A model generated the notes under the pieces. That model ran no database searches and was not told the origin of the DNA. It worked only from the letters and a program-made list of their open reading frames with translations. From the NCBI RefSeq assembly GCF_023278565.1, contig NC_064678.1, positions 868,001 through 932,000 on the forward strand: 64,000 bases of DNA, in the 5' to 3' direction. Below are positions 24,882 to 38,988 of the stretch, in pieces (position 1 is the stretch's first letter; the number at the start of each line of letters is the position of its first letter). A program made the position numbers and the translations under genes. The stretch comes from Colletotrichum lupini. Taxonomy: Eukaryota; Ascomycota; Sordariomycetes; Glomerellales; Glomerellaceae.

Positions 24882-27492
24882 TGAAATATGACGGACAGGA
24901 AGAGGCTGGCAAGAGGTATCAGGACAAAGGCCTCGCGTGATGTTCGAACTACCTCAAGTCGTAGCGTTCCTTGAGGACGGGGGACTATACTTTACAGCGT
25001 GGGAAACAGGAAGTGGACTGGAGTGATTGACAACATCATTTTTGGGGAAATGATGCGAATCAACAGTGCAAATGATACGGAAACCATAATGACTTCAATT
25101 GCCTGCCGTGAAAGTAGCAAATCACCTCACAATTCCTGATCAAGTCCACGTGCCTCCAGCCACATCCATCCACTGTCCGCATCAAGAGTGACGGCTCATG
25201 TCCGGCTTCCCCACCAGTCTATGATCTGCTATCTCCATTCAGACTCAAAGTCCCTCTCGGTAGTTGCCCCATGTCAAAAACCCACAGGTTTCGTTAAAAT
25301 ACTTCCCAGATCGGCAAGATCTCACCGAGAAAGTCGAGTCATGCAGCCCTTTCATTACCGCCCACGGGGGCAGACCGACTTTGACGGCACGGGAGCGTCA
25401 TATTTGATGTGCGTCCATACTCAGGCTGGACGTATCGTGGTCACCTTGGGCTTCCTGCGAAGGTCTGGCCTGCTGAGTGGGCAGCGCAGGCCTGCCAACT
25501 GAAACCAAGAGCCCAGCCTGCTATTGTGTGTTTGGTCTGAAGCAACCAAGTACTGTGAGGTCCAGCCTGCAAGTCCCCAGAAGATGTATTTACATGTAAG
25601 GGCACCCGAAGTGTGAGTCGGAGAATTGTTGTATTCACGGACAAGGTCCGTGAATACCACCAGGTTGGTGTTGGAAGAGGCTTCCATTCAGGCCAGGGTG
25701 CGTCTTGCCGCCGTTGCCCACATGCCGACGCGGGACGGTGTGGGCGTGAGACTTCAGTAAAGTATGCACTTCTCTCCGCAAAAATTGACCCATTATCAAG
25801 GACTCAGTGTCCAAGCGGCATGGTTAACAGCCGCAATCAGTAGACTATCAGGCTTATGCCTCAAGTCCACAATGGAGCCTGGGTAGCATTGAGACCCCTG
25901 ACACTTGTTGGGCCGTCAGCTCAACGAATCTATCACCCATAATCATCTCAGATCACTGATCAGCTGCCAAGCTATTGAGACTCTGCACATGAAAGCTCGT
26001 AGGTGTACTCGTTAAAGTATTCGCTGGTATGGTGTCCTCCAGAAACTTATTTGAGTGTACCTCGACCAGCGACTGCGTGAAACAAGAGGCCCATGTAACT
26101 TGAGCAGTACTTAGGAAAGGTCACCTGGGTAGGGCCTAGCTACTTCTGTATAACCAAGCTGAAGATCAGGATGTTTGACAGGTATCATTTGTGAGCAACA
26201 TGGCATTGTCCTCTTTAGCCCGATTGGAAGGCATTGCCATCACTGCCCACGGAACAGGCCAGCTCTTTACAAGTGAGTGGTGTGCAGGCAGTCCTAATGA
26301 GCCCCCCTTTACAGCTTCCACTACTTCAAGCGACAGACCGCACCTTTCACTGAGCGAGGTAACATTCGGACTATTAACTTGACTGCTAGAGGCACGGGTA
26401 CGCCGGAACGGCCTTGCTTCCGTCTGAAATAGCATTCACCAGCAGGTTACAGCCCTCCAGTCCATCAGCCTCGAAATTCCCGACCGATAGCGCGGCTTCA
26501 TTATGGACTTACCAGATACCTAGAGAGACGCATTGCCTCGCGCTCAGACACTCTTCCCCAACAGTCATTGAAAAGTCTGATCATCTAGTACTATGTATTC
26601 GGCCTAGGGTGTATTGAAAGAGAGCAACAGCCTAATATCCAAACGTAGGTTTCCAACCGCCTACCTCATCATCCTCGTGTGCCACCCGTACCACATGCAC
26701 AAGAAGGCCGTCACCGTCCGATACATGATCTTCGTCTCATGGTACCTTAAATCCAACTGAATAAGACCCTACTATGATAGACCGAGCGCGCCTAGGCTCT
26801 AGCCCAGCTTCAAGAGGGAGCCTCTCCGTACCCATGAGTCCCTCAAGGCTGGTGGACATCTCGAGCTTCTCAAACCCACCGCAAATTATCAACAAATAGC
26901 TCTCGTATTTGTTGTCAGACCGACCCAACCCCAAAACTCCACCTCATCGACTTTCTACGGCGAAAGATGCCAAGAAAACTGCTCCCATCGTAACTATTGG
27001 AGTGATACGTCGTAGATCGGGCATGAAGATGCCGCGTAGCGCCATGAGTACGGCGGCCGACATGGCCTATCGCATCAGTTCGGTAGGGCGGGGGACCAGC
27101 AGACCTGAACACGTACTGACCAAAAGCTAGGATATCTGCCCCGGCGTGAATCCGCCCTCCAGCATCAGTCTTTCGAGTTTACCAAAAGATGTGGATGGAA
27201 AGGGACAACGATCACAATGAGGGTAAAGCCCGATGGAGATGATGCGCTGTAGCTTGTATCTCGTATCAAAGAAGGAATCTGAAGAGCTCAACGCCGGATA
27301 CTCCAAGGACGCCGTCAAACTCAAGCCGAAGCTCCCATGTCCCAAAGTTCAGTCGCTACCATACGTCATAGCCTTTCTGATGATAACCTTCCCGCAGCTC
27401 ATGTACCTGTAACCAATCGCCAATGGACAAAAGATAGCCCCCAAACACGGACTGATTCTCTGGGTCTTTCGAGGCAACTATGCTCCTCTGCT
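24882..27492. other. Intergenic region, no gene recognised
   Basis: Only short frames. The minus-strand stretch 27127-27345 has a faint leucine-rich look but no continuous context. A short palindromic motif around 25634-25657 (ATTCACGGACAAGGTCCGTGAAT) is visible; its role is unknown. Confidence 0.4.
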
Positions 27493-28945
27493 CTAGAGAA
27501 CCGAAGCGAATCTAGTGATAGAGTTGGCGACAATGCGCAAAACGAGGCCGGCAATGCCGACCACGACGAAGATCTGTCCGAGTTCGATCCAGCTCTTCAA
27601 GCGGACCTCCGTCTCGACGAAGCCACCCTTGAGGTCCTGGCTCGCGGGGAAGCGTCCCGTGGACAGGTACTCTTCCATGATGGCGTCCTTCTCGTACCAC
27701 CGCTCGCGCAGCCAAGTGTCAAAAACTTTGGCGTCGTCCAGAGGGATATCGGCGAGGCGGAAGCGACGCCAGTGGAAGTTGACCGACTTGGGGGGGCGAC
27801 CTTGGAAGTAGGTGCTAGTGAGAGTAAAGAACTGGTCGCCAAACTTGCCACGGCTGGAATGCTGTCAGTACGTGTCGCGTACAATGTTGCAAACGAATGC
27901 GTGGAGAAGCCTTCACTTACGGAACTCCTTCGTACGCGACTGTGCAGTCGTAAACGTAGTCAAGCGAACCTTTCAGCTCGTTCAAGCAGAAGAACGTGCC
28001 TGTGCTCCGGGGCAGCAGGACGTGTTCGGGATCCTTAAGGTCGTTCTTCTTGGCCCAAGCCGCCGATTTCCTGCGACCATTGGTGGACAAGTTCGTACCC
28101 TCGGGGAAGAGTAAGAGCCACATGGGATCAAGATACTTGTTCCCGTTGGCGCCAACGTGTTGCTTCTTCAGCTTCTGAAGTCGGTGCGCGAGTCGCGGCT
28201 GGTCGGTCGACATCTTGCGCGACATGAAGATGAAGCCGTAGAACATCATGCCGGCGCCAACTCCGGGGATGTACTTGAGAGATTCCTTGAGAATGATGTA
28301 GATGTGGCCATGCATGCTCGGAGAGTTCGCGTAGGCCACCCACCATAGGTAGAGCCAATCGGTGTAGATCTATCCAGCACCATCAGTATCCCCATATTCC
28401 ACATCACAATTGTGGTAAAGACGAGGTGCATCGTACCTGATGGTTCGCGATGAGCACCACACGCTCTGGAAAGTTGAACTGGACCCTTCCGTCCGCCGTC
28501 TTCTGGATCTGCCCGTTCATCGACGCATCGCCGCTTATTCTGATGGTAGTACTGCTCCAAATATGGGTCATGGCGGTGATAGTCAGGCCAAAGGACTGCT
28601 TCGTGAGTGCCATGTAGGAGTAGAACATGTCGCGATTCGCCCAGTATAGTGGAACGCCCAAGATTTGGGTCGTGATGATGCTGCGCGCGAAACATGTTAG
28701 AAAAACGCTGTCGCAAAGGTTGACCAAGCAGCTCTGTGGGGAACGTACGCAAGGCAACAAGCAGCAAAGTAAACGCCGAACGAGAAGCCCCGAAGGACCT
28801 GCACTACTAGGCTGTGTTTGACGCGACCAGCCGGATGAGGATCGCTTGGTTTTCTGACCAAGCCCGCGTTGGGAGCTGGCGCAGGAACCTTGATATCGCT
28901 CTTCGCATCGCCTTTCGCATCGGTTTTGTGGACGTCGGTCGCCAT
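27493..28945 (-). CDS. PlsC-type membrane acyltransferase (lysophospholipid acyltransferase)
   Basis: Four exons on the minus strand: 28945-28749, 28680-28437, 28369-27921 and 27853-27493. The introns are 68, 67 and 67 bp with GT..AG ends. They join into 416 residues. The acyltransferase block I, NHQIYTD (H146 and D151, the HX4D pair), is split by intron 2, and block III, FPEGT, lies at 235-239. Hydrophobic segments near residues 49-66 and close to the C-terminus (IELGQIFVVVGIAGLVLRIV) fit an ER membrane protein. The family acylates lysophosphatidic acid, lysocardiolipin or lysophosphatidylinositol; the NHQIYTDW form resembles the fungal Cst26/LCLAT1-like branch. The start at 28945 (ATCATGGCG) is preferred; an in-frame ATG at 29005 would add 20 residues. 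The exact substrate is not readable from sequence. Confidence 0.85.
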
Positions 28946-29005
28946 GATGGCGGTTATGGGATTATTCGTTCGGTCGTAGCCTTGAAGGGGAGATTCAAGA
29001 GGCAT

Positions 29006-29998
29006 GAGGATGGCGTCGGAAGGATGGAAACCACCCGAAACGTATGGGATATCGCTTCAGGGCTTCTTAGGGACGAGGCCCTCGTTGCGCGGTGGTGAAA
29101 GAGTTGGCCGTGACGTCGCGTGCGACCTAGCATGTGAGACGAGCAGCTGGACAGTCGACAGCCAGGGTGATGCCTGGCGCGGCGGGGTCGGAGGGTCGGG
29201 GGAGGAGACGGTCGATCAGTGCCACCGAGAGGGCAGGGCAACGGAGAAATGTTCGAAGTTCGTCAGCATGTAGGCTGGAAGAAAAGGAAGCCGAGGGTAG
29301 GAGTGTCGATGTTCGTAGGACGGGTTAGGTGAGCTTGGGTGCCTTGTAGGAGTTTGAAGCTGCTATGCATACGGCGTCATCGCGGTTGAAGGTGTCAAGC
29401 TGTGGTTCGGCCAGCAGAGTTAGGTCGGGGTAGGGATGGCCAGATAGTTAGGTCGAGCAAGGTAAGGTCGCGTACGAGGGTATGAGGCGGTAAATGGGCG
29501 GCAGAGTGTTGCCTTTGAAGCTATCCGAACAGGCTTGGTGAGGCGTCAAAGGAGTATGTACCCTGCTCAAAGTGGAGGAGGGCATGAGGTAACACAACGA
29601 ACAGCAGGGAAAGAATCTACACAGTACAGACTCAGAGTTGCGGTAGAGACATGGTCCGGTGTCTTGTCTGGTCTGGTCTGGTAACTGGTTTGAGTCTGCA
29701 GCATCGGCCGAGCGCAGCCAGCTCACGGCCTTGGCCTTGGTTTTGGGCCGAATCTGGAGGATGGAGGGGTTCACGGTACGTACTGCGGTGGTATGTCATC
29801 GTCTGACGGTGTGCGGTGTGCCGGCTGCTTCGGAGAAAGTGCGCCTGCGCTTGGAACCTGACTATCAGCATGGGAAAGCACCAAAGTGGGAGCTGCCTGC
29901 CTGCTGCAGCTGCGACATGCGGAATGGCTCCATGGCGGGGCAAGCACGCACGGCTCCCCCTCCACAATTGGCTGCATTTGGTACAGGCACGTGCCATG
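29006..29998. other. Upstream region of the acyltransferase gene
   Basis: About 1 kb of normal composition with no supported gene. It ends abruptly at the TA duplication of the large inverted-repeat element. Confidence 0.5.
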
Positions 29999-30000
29999 TA

Positions 30001-30053
30001 CCGTAGAAACTCACGCCGTTCGAACTTGCGTTAGCCCGTGCTAACCCTGCTAG
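30001..30053 (+). repeat. Left 53-bp terminal inverted repeat
   Basis: An exact inverted match to 43157-43209, adjacent to a TA dinucleotide that is repeated at the far end. Confidence 0.9.
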
Positions 30054-30901
30054 CGGTTTAGTAGAACTATAATACTACCTAATTTAGGTAAATACGGCCG
30101 CTACGTAATTTTAATATAGACTAATATTTTAAGTAATCGGATTAATAAGAGCTTACCGTCGAGGCTAGACTTATAATTAATTTAATTTAGTAATTATTTT
30201 AATAAACTTAACGGATTTGGGCTTTTTACGTTAAATTAATAGAAATAGGTAAAAGGGTTAATTAAAAGCCGTGTATACGTAAGTAGCCCCTAGCCTCTAG
30301 CCCGCCCCTAATCTTTAATAGCTTAATTACTAAGTAGTTAGACTATTAGGTCGATATACTACTTATTAATATTATTACGGACGTCCTTTATTATAAAAAT
30401 ATACTCTAGCCTATTATTTTAAATAGTATAGTTTAGAATCTCTTTTTATAGCGTCTCTTACTTAATATAAGTTTTTATATTATATAATTCTTATTTAGTA
30501 TAATTAATAGCCTCGGTTAGTACGTTTTTAATCCGGATCTTATTAACTTAGTTACTATTAGGCTAAATAAATATTTTATATTATAAAAAGGCCTAGTTAA
30601 TTATTAAGCCCTTTTTATTAGTTAATTACGTAGCTATTATAATAACTATTTAGGTAATTATTATCTTTTTTATACTAATCTCCTACTTAAGCTCTTTTTA
30701 CTAACTAACTACTTTTTTTTTTTTTTAGTACGTAAGCGTCGGTTATTTTTAAAAACTACTATTTAAAGGGCTTATTAACTACGGTATTGAGAAGTTAAAA
30801 AAGAGAAGTAGTTCTTAATAAAATAAGGTAGGGCGTAATATTATACTAATATAATTATATAAGAATAGAATTTATTTTATAAAAAGTAGCGACGTTTATA
30901 A

Positions 30902-31441
30902 TATTACGGCTAGCTAGTTATAATAAGTATATTAATAAAAGTTAAGGCTATAAGTACTAAGTAAGTAGTATCGTAATTATAAATAGCTTCCCTAAAGCTA
31001 TATCTATAAGTCGTAAAATAAGTAAGGCTTTAGTAATTAATTATAATCTCGTTAAAAGGGATTTTTAATAAAAATAACTAAAAACGATTATAAGATTTAA
31101 TACTAAGTTAATTATTAAAAAAGCTATAGAAAGTCTATCTTTAAGCCTAGCTTAAGTTTATACTATATATAAATCTTTTTATAAATATATTTTTTATTAA
31201 TAATTACTCTTATTTATTAAATAATTACTTAGTAAATACTAATAAATAATTACTTAGAGTAATTTTAATAATTACTTTATTACGTAATTACTATTTCTTA
31301 TTTATATATAACTTATTTATAATTCTTCCGTTTTATAAAAATTACCTTATATTCTTATATTTTTATATATATGATATATTATAGCTATTATAAGCCTACG
31401 GGGCGGGCCTTAGTCTTAGTTATATATATTAAGTTATAATA
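30902..31441 (-). repeat. LTR of the Gypsy element (3' LTR by coding direction)
   Basis: 540 bp, identical in length to its partner at 38989-39528 and rich in TTACTTAG-type AT repeats. It contains CTACGGGGCGGGCC near its inner end, as does the partner. The adjacent CTCTTTTTTG reads as a purine-rich tract on the minus strand, consistent with this being the 3' LTR. Confidence 0.85.
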
Positions 31442-33245
31442 TTAGGTCTCTTTTTTGAAAGTCTTATCCCTATAGACTTATAAATAAGTCGTTATGACCT
31501 AGGTTAGGGCTTTATTAAATAATTCTTTTAAAAATACTAAAATATTTACTAGATTTTTAATATATCGTTAATTAAAACTTATTTTTAAAATTAAAGAGCG
31601 AGAATTTAAAATCGAAATACTTTATTCTTTTTATTATTTATTAGAGTAAAAATATAAAATATTAAAAAGTAAATTAAAGTATTATAAGTATATACGTTAT
31701 AGTCGTTCTTATAACATAATTACTAATACTATATACGATTATAAGTTTCTTTTTCTTTTATTAATATTCTCTATATTAATTATATTTATAATAAATTGCT
31801 AAAGCTTTAAAACTAATAAGTTAGAATATAGAAAAAAAAGTAAAAGAGCTTCTTTTTTAAAAACGGGTAGAGGCTTTATATTATATATAAGCTAAAATAG
31901 ATTAGTCTCTATTAAAATTAAATCGTTTTTAAAAGAAAAAAGATAATATTTAAAAAAAGGAAAGTAATCCCTAATCTTCTTAATATTATTAACGAGGATA
32001 AGTTAGTTATTATATAAGAGGTATAGTTTAATAATATTTTTAAAATAATTAATTAAGATATTATAATAACTAAGAATTCTAGTTTTAATTTTAACTTTAA
32101 TATTTTAAAAAAGATTCCTAAGAGTTCTAAAGGTTCGTAATAAGTTCCTATTTATTTTCTTTATATCTATAGTTTTTTTATTTAATTAAAAATTCTTATA
32201 TCTCGTTCCTAACTCTATAATCAATAATTTATTTAGCTTCGTATCTTAATTAGTTTAGTTTAATAATAATATAATTTTCTATATATAAACCTCTTAATAT
32301 AAGTTCGAGTAATAAAATATAAAAAATAGGATTGTATTATATTATATTTAGTAATCTTAATTCGTAATTAATTAATAAGACTTTTTTAGTAATTTTAAAA
32401 AGTCTAAGTTTTTTATAATCTAATTTATTCCTTACTTATTTTGTTTTAATATTATAATAAAAGAGATAAGTACTACCCCCTTTTTTAAAAAATAGTTATT
32501 TAATCCTTAATCTATTCATATTCCTCTTTATATATTACTATATAAACTCGAGGTTTAATAAGGCTTATTTATAAATCTTTTTAAATTTACTTACGTTTAT
32601 CATAGCTTTTATAGCTTATAGTCCTTATTATACTTCTCTATATATTATTAATTAAAATATATAATTAAAATAAAATAAAGATTCTTTTATACTTTTATTA
32701 ACTATACTATTATATACGAACTAAGCTATTAATAAAAGTACTACCTAATTATCCTAGTTATAGTTTATATAATAACGAAGGTATATTTTAAAAATCTAAT
32801 TAATCTTTTTTATTTATTTATTAGTTTATAAATAAAATAATATCAATAGTTTATAGTCTATACTAAGTTATAAAATTAAGAATTTCTAAAACTTTAAAGT
32901 AAATAGCTTATCTTTATTAAAAATAATTTCTTTTAGTAAACCGTAGTTTAAGAATATAACTTTAATAAATACGTATACTAAGTCTTTTATAGTACTAAAT
33001 TCTTTATAAAGAATAAAATAAGTAAACTTAGTAAGTCGGTTAACTATAACTAAGATATTATTATATTATACTTTAATAATTAGTTCTCTAGACTTTAGTA
33101 GTTTAATAATAAAGTCCTATATAATTAATTACTATACTTTTATTAATAATTATAATAATTATAACTTACCGTATAGTTTATATAAGCTATTCTTACTTTT
33201 TTTATAAGTTACGTAATCCTTAATTACTTCTATAATTTTAATATA

Positions 33246-33761
33246 TATGTTACGAAGGTAACTTTGTTTACCTTATTATTCGCCTTATTATCAATATTAC
33301 GTAAGCAAACTATATACCATATTAATCTACGATTTCTGTAGATTATTATAGGTATTGATTATGTAAGCAATACTGCTTATATAAGCTTACGTGAGCAATG
33401 GAAAGTACTGGAAGGTAACTGAATAATCTGGAATTTACTCGAGGCGGAATTACGTACTACGATTACGCATTCACTTACGTATACGCTTATTAATTATATC
33501 ATAATTAATAAGCAATGGAATCTTCTAGTAGGAGGTTTTTATGCTTATATATAGGCGTGTATTTGCCTACCTAGACCTTTCGTTAAGCAAGCAACTTCTC
33601 ATATAGTAATTCAACTATATTACTCTCTTTATTACAAAAACCTCTTTTATATACGCTTATTTCCCCTATATTCATATATTCTTGCTTCTATATGAATATT
33701 CACTTTTTATATTCTTTATAAGAATGTCCCGCATTACCTCGTTAAAGCTATACGTGCTAGA
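33246..33761 (+). repeat. Solo LTR of a second LTR family, not RIP-mutated
   Basis: A 516-bp block starting TGTTACGAAGG and ending GTGCTAGA, flanked by ATATA on both sides (33241-33245 and 33762-33766). The same sequence occurs inverted and RIP-mutated at 39603-41300. This copy retains many TpG/CpA sites, unlike the Gypsy DNA around it, so it inserted after that DNA was mutated or escaped mutation. No internal region is attached, hence a solo LTR, or a short element of unknown kind. Confidence 0.75.
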
Positions 33762-34724
33762 ATATATAATAAATTTATTATAATATTAATAAATCCGTTT
33801 TTACGTTTTAATAATTCCTTAATAACTATATATTAATATATTATAAATTTCTATAATAAGCTTAGGGGTTATTTTTCTAATTAGGCTAGTATTAATCCTT
33901 TTAGTTATTATAAAGAGTTTTGTAATTAATATAAAGCTACTATTCTTTTCTTATTTAAAAATAATTTATATTTTTTTAAAACCGCGACTTTATAGTTAGG
34001 ATTCTTATTAAGAGCGTTTACTTTATTATTTTCTAAATCTTTTTCATAAATAATTTAAAAGCTATATTTAAATAAGAATTCGCTCTATTTAACTTATTAT
34101 TTATTATAAAGTTTATAAAGTTCTTATGGTTTATATAAACTATAATTTTATATTTAGTTTTAAATAACTATAATCTCTATTTTTAAAATACTTTAATAAT
34201 TATTATTAGTTCCTTATTATAAATTTACTAATTTAATTCTACTCCGTAAAATACTTTAAAATAAAAATAATATAAATAAAGCTTTTTCTATTTTTTTTAT
34301 TATACTAGGACCGCTCTTATAATAAAATTTAAAATATTAATCTTAATTTTAAAAGGTTTTTAAAAATCCGGGATTATAATAATTAGTTTAAAAATAATTA
34401 TATTTTTAATTTTAATAAAAGCCTTTTTATACTTAAAATCCTAAACGAATAGGGTATCTTTTTATATTAAGTTATTAAAAAGTTTAATTATATTAATATA
34501 GTTTTTAAAAAATCGTTAATAAAGATTAATAAATCTTCAAAATCCTTATACGTCTTTAACGTTTTATAATATAAACTAGTCCCTAACTACTTCTACTTTC
34601 GATACTTATATATAGATTCATTTTAGTATAATAATATATTTAAAGAAGTCTACTTTTTATATATAAAATTCGTACTTAGAGAGTTCAGCGTATAATTTAG
34701 TATTTTAAAGTTTTTAAAATACTA

Positions 34725-35144
34725 TGTGGTGGTTTTTTTTCCGGCTTTACAGGCACAAAAGATCGACCTTAACGGGATCACGCTTTCAAGGGAAATCACA
34801 CGATACAGTACACTTTTTAACTATATAATACGCGCAATGTATCCTAAGCACGCGCTCAACGCAATATAGTGATTTCAATACGAAAACCGCCATTCAATTC
34901 GGGATGGGCAAGCTGCCCTGCGGCGGCGCCGGCCGGAAAGGTCGACGGCAGAGGTTGGCCGTAATGGTTAGCCGCAATGGTCGGCCGCCATGGTCGGCCG
35001 CAATGGTCAGAGGCGGCCCTCAACCGCAGAGGTTCTAAACTTTAATGGCGACGTAGAGGTTTCCGGAGAAAGGGCCAAATGGGCCAATATCGTACCAGAG
35101 CTCGCAAAGATTCTTTCCATCCTCATCGCTTCCAACATCGCCCA
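34725..35144 (-). mobile_element. Truncated copy of the unclassified element, not RIP-mutated
   Basis: About 420 bp matching the A-rich end of the elements at 39817-40983 and 1235-2258, in the same orientation as the former. It starts with a run of T after GTGGTGG and loses homology near ACATCGCCCA, so it lacks the far (5') end. It is GC-rich and keeps CpA/TpG at sites changed to TpA in the other copies (for example GGGATCACGC here, GGGATTACGT at 39870). It interrupts the Gypsy RT just after the YINN site. The target duplication could not be resolved. The 60-codon frame at 34990-35172 runs out of the element and is probably meaningless. Confidence 0.7.
34957..35008 (+). repeat. Four tandem 13-bp repeats
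   Basis: Four units of the type GGCCGCAATGGTC, inside the unmutated fragment. The mutated copy near 40040-40085 keeps the repeat as AGCTATAATAGTT. Confidence 0.85.
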
Positions 35145-38100
35145 ATATAAATATACTTTTTATATATTTTAGAATTAGAGGAGAAAATAAAAATATTATT
35201 AATATAGATAATAATAAAAATATCGACGTATTTTTAAAATACGTAGTTAATTATTATTTAAAAAGTCATTAAAATATTAATAAGTTTAAAAGGTATAATA
35301 AGGTACTTAAAAAGTCCTCTACGAGTTTAAAATACCGTTTTTTATTTATCCCCTTTTTTAATTCGAATTTAGTTAAATACTTCTTTAAGATTTATAATAA
35401 TAAACTAATTAGCTTTATAAAATAGATCTCTAAGTTTAGTAATAAGTAATAAGGAATAATAATTCTTTTTTATAATTTTATTAAATCTCTTATAATCGAT
35501 AATAAGTCTTAATTTGCCTCCCTTTTCTAATATAAAAAATAAGGAGAATCCTATAAAAGAATTCAATAGTTAAATATATCTTTTTTTAACTTTCTTATTA
35601 ATATATTTATTAAAATACTCTTATTCTTCTTAATTTATTAAATATATTAAATAGAACCTAAGTTACGTTCCTTTTTTAAATTCGATTTTTATATCCTAGT
35701 TATTATATTCTAATAATCCTATTTCTTTAGGTTTTATAAATAGTTTTATATATATTTAGTACTTTTTAAATATAGTTTAAAGTCGTTACGATCCCTAATT
35801 ATTAATATTAGTTATAAACTTCTTAAAACTTCTTATTATTTTAATAAAAGCTATATATTATATTTATTTTCGTTTTTTCAAAGTTCTTAGAAATCTGTTT
35901 AAACCCTTTTTCTTTTTAAGTCGTTTAATAACTAGATTTTCCTAGAGGATTTAGCTAATAATCTAATCTATTCGTAAGTTATACTTTTATAATTATAAAA
36001 GTCCTAAAATAACGTCGATATTTCCGATTTTTATAATATTATATTATAGTTATTCTTATTAATTGTTAATATATATTAAGAAATATACGGTCCTTTAATT
36101 AATATATTTATAGTTATAATTAACTTGTTCTCTTTTTAATATTTATAATTAGTATAATTTATCCTTGTATATTTATAATAAGTTAAGTTTATTTATTATT
36201 CTTAATAAAATATAAGTTTCTTACGCACCGCTATTAATAATAGCGTTTAAGTTTTATTTATAAATATCGAAGTTAACTTATAAATATATATTATTATATT
36301 ATATAGTTATATATAAGAACTTTTTTTTTTATTTTTACCTCTCGTTATTCTTTTATAATTAGCTTTTTTAGTTTTTTATTATTTATTTCTTTAGATAGGT
36401 TTTTTAGTCATATTTATTTTAATACTCTCTCTAAGCCTTAGCCTTTTTAATATAATAAATCTAGTATTAATTATATTTATAATCTTCTTACTCTATATAT
36501 TTACTATTAAAGCAATTTATAAAAAAAGTTAGGGTCTAGACTAAATATAGCTCTATTACTATTATTAAAGCTTAGTAATATCTAACTAAGTAGTTAATCT
36601 TTTATATAAATATTTTTAATAATTCTATTATTACGTTTTTATAAATAAAAACGATTATCTTACTTAAATATAAAATACTAAAAGTATTTATTATTTAGGT
36701 ATTCTATTTAAAATAATTCCTTATAAAAGGGGTCCTTGGGGTTAAATAAAAAATAATCTTTATTTATATAGGGGATTATTATAACTTTCTTACGTTTTTT
36801 AGTTCTATAAAACTAAATAACTTAATTATTTTTAAATAGATAAATATATTTATACTATAATTTATTCTCGTCTTCTTTAGAGCTAGTATTATTAATACTA
36901 AGTAATACTTTATAATTAATTTCTATTTAAGTATGTTATTAAGTAACGTTGCGAGTTTATTTAAATTATAAAATAATTCTATTTTATTAAAATAAAAAGA
37001 ACTAGTTCTTATTTCGATATCTTTTTTTTTTTTTTAAAATCGATTCTTCTTTTATGAATAATTCTAAAGTTAAAAGTTAGTTTCTTAAGTACTTCGATCT
37101 TATTTTTATATATAAAGTCCTTAAACTATTCTTTAACTTTATAAATACTTTTTTTATTAATATTTACTTATTATATTATATAAATAAACTTAGTTAGTAT
37201 TTTATCTAAATTAAGTTTTTTTAAAACTTATTAAGTTATTTCTAATTTATATTATTTTATTATACTATATATACGAGATTACTTATAATTTTTCCTATAT
37301 TAAGTCCTCTTTTTTTAAACTTAAAAAGCTACTTTTTTATATTAACTAAGAGTCTTTATTTAATTCGTTCTTTAAAGAGGTTAAGCGTATTTTTTATAAT
37401 AGGGTCCGTTTTACTCTTCTTTTCTATATTTTTATAAATTTAAAAAAGTATAATAATATATTTAATATTATTCTCTTTAAAAACATAAGGTTAATAAGTA
37501 AATATCTCTTTTTTCTTTATTACTATTATTAAAGTTTTAATAAATAGTAAAGTAAATCGTTTATTATTTTTAAGTTATTTAAAGTACTTTCCTATTTACT
37601 TTTTATTATTTTAATAAATAAAATAGCTATTATTATAATAAGCTATTTATAAAAATTATTTATAAAGAACTTCCTTACTTATAATATTAGCTCGTTTTTC
37701 TAAGATATGTTAGTATTAAATACGTTTGAATTATTAGCAATTTCTAGCTATATATCCTATCTTATCGTAGTTATAATACTTAAAATCCGTTTTTTAATAA
37801 GGCTTTTTATGTTTAGTAATACTAAGGTCTATAGGTCCTTTATATTATTTATAAAATATACTTTATTATTATTAATCTTTTAAGTTATTTTAATAATTAC
37901 TTAGTAATTTACTATAGCTTTAGTATTTTTTATTAAAATTAGCTTAAGGGCGCCGTACCTCTCCCTTTTCTTTACGTCGTTCGTATAATTAAGTATTAAT
38001 TTTAATAATAAGCTCGATATAATATAAAGAATTTATTAATATTTTTGTTTTACTAAATTCGTCCTTAACTTTATCCTTTAGTCCTTAATAAAATAAAAGA

Positions 38101-38988
38101 ATACGGGTTTCCTTAGTAAAATTAAGTCGTACTATAAGTTTTTTAAACTTAGTAACGTAGTATAAAATAAACTTAGTTTATTAAAAATTAACTAGGTCTC
38201 TCTCGGCTTATTATTTTTTATTAAGGTCCTAAAATAAGGATTTAAGGGTACTTTAAAATCCTACTATATTATTAAAAATACTTATAGTTTCTTTTTTATA
38301 ATATAGTAAATAACCGTTATTATTAAAGAATTCTTTTTAAAAAGGCTCGAACTATTCTAGAGCTCGTTTTTTAAAAAAGGTTATTGTATAAATAACTCGT
38401 TTAGTTTTATTATAAAAATTAGTAATATAAAACGTTTAATAAATTCTAATCTAAATTAGAAATTCTTTAAAACGTTTAGTAGTTTTATTAAAAATGATAA
38501 GTATATTAAGTTTAAGTTTTTCTTATTTATTTATAAGAGTTTTAATAATACTAATAATAGCTCGGAGGGTTTTAACTTCTTATTTTAAATCGTTTATTTT
38601 TCTTTTTTTAATTCCTAAGTTAATTATATCTTCGTTAACTATATTTTAAAAAATAATAATATTTTTATTATTTTTAATTAAAGTTATGGCTATTTAAATA
38701 AAGTTATTATTAAAAAGCTCCATAAGTTCTTTATTTTACTCATTACTTTTTCTTTAATAATACGTCGTATTTTTCTATAGTTTACTTTTTTAAAAATTAT
38801 ATTACTATCGGAGTTTTAAATAACGTTAAGTATCTCGTTATCCTTAGCCTTAACTAGCTCGCTAGCTAAGTTAATAAGTTTTCTAAAATTAAATAAAAAA
38901 GTACTTGGGGTTTTAAAAAAATATCGTTATTCTTTTTATTACTTAATAAGTTTCGTAAGGCTAACTTACTAAATAAGAGTAATTAAAA

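Noticed and set aside
26737..27345. Possible LRR or F-box fragment on the minus strand
   Set aside because: Only a faint resemblance in one 70-codon stretch (27127-27345); neighbouring frames do not join into a consistent protein.
34990..35172. 60-codon frame in the large transposon nest
   Set aside because: It starts in the tandem-repeat part of an unmutated element fragment and ends in the Gypsy DNA outside it, so it is a chance junction frame.
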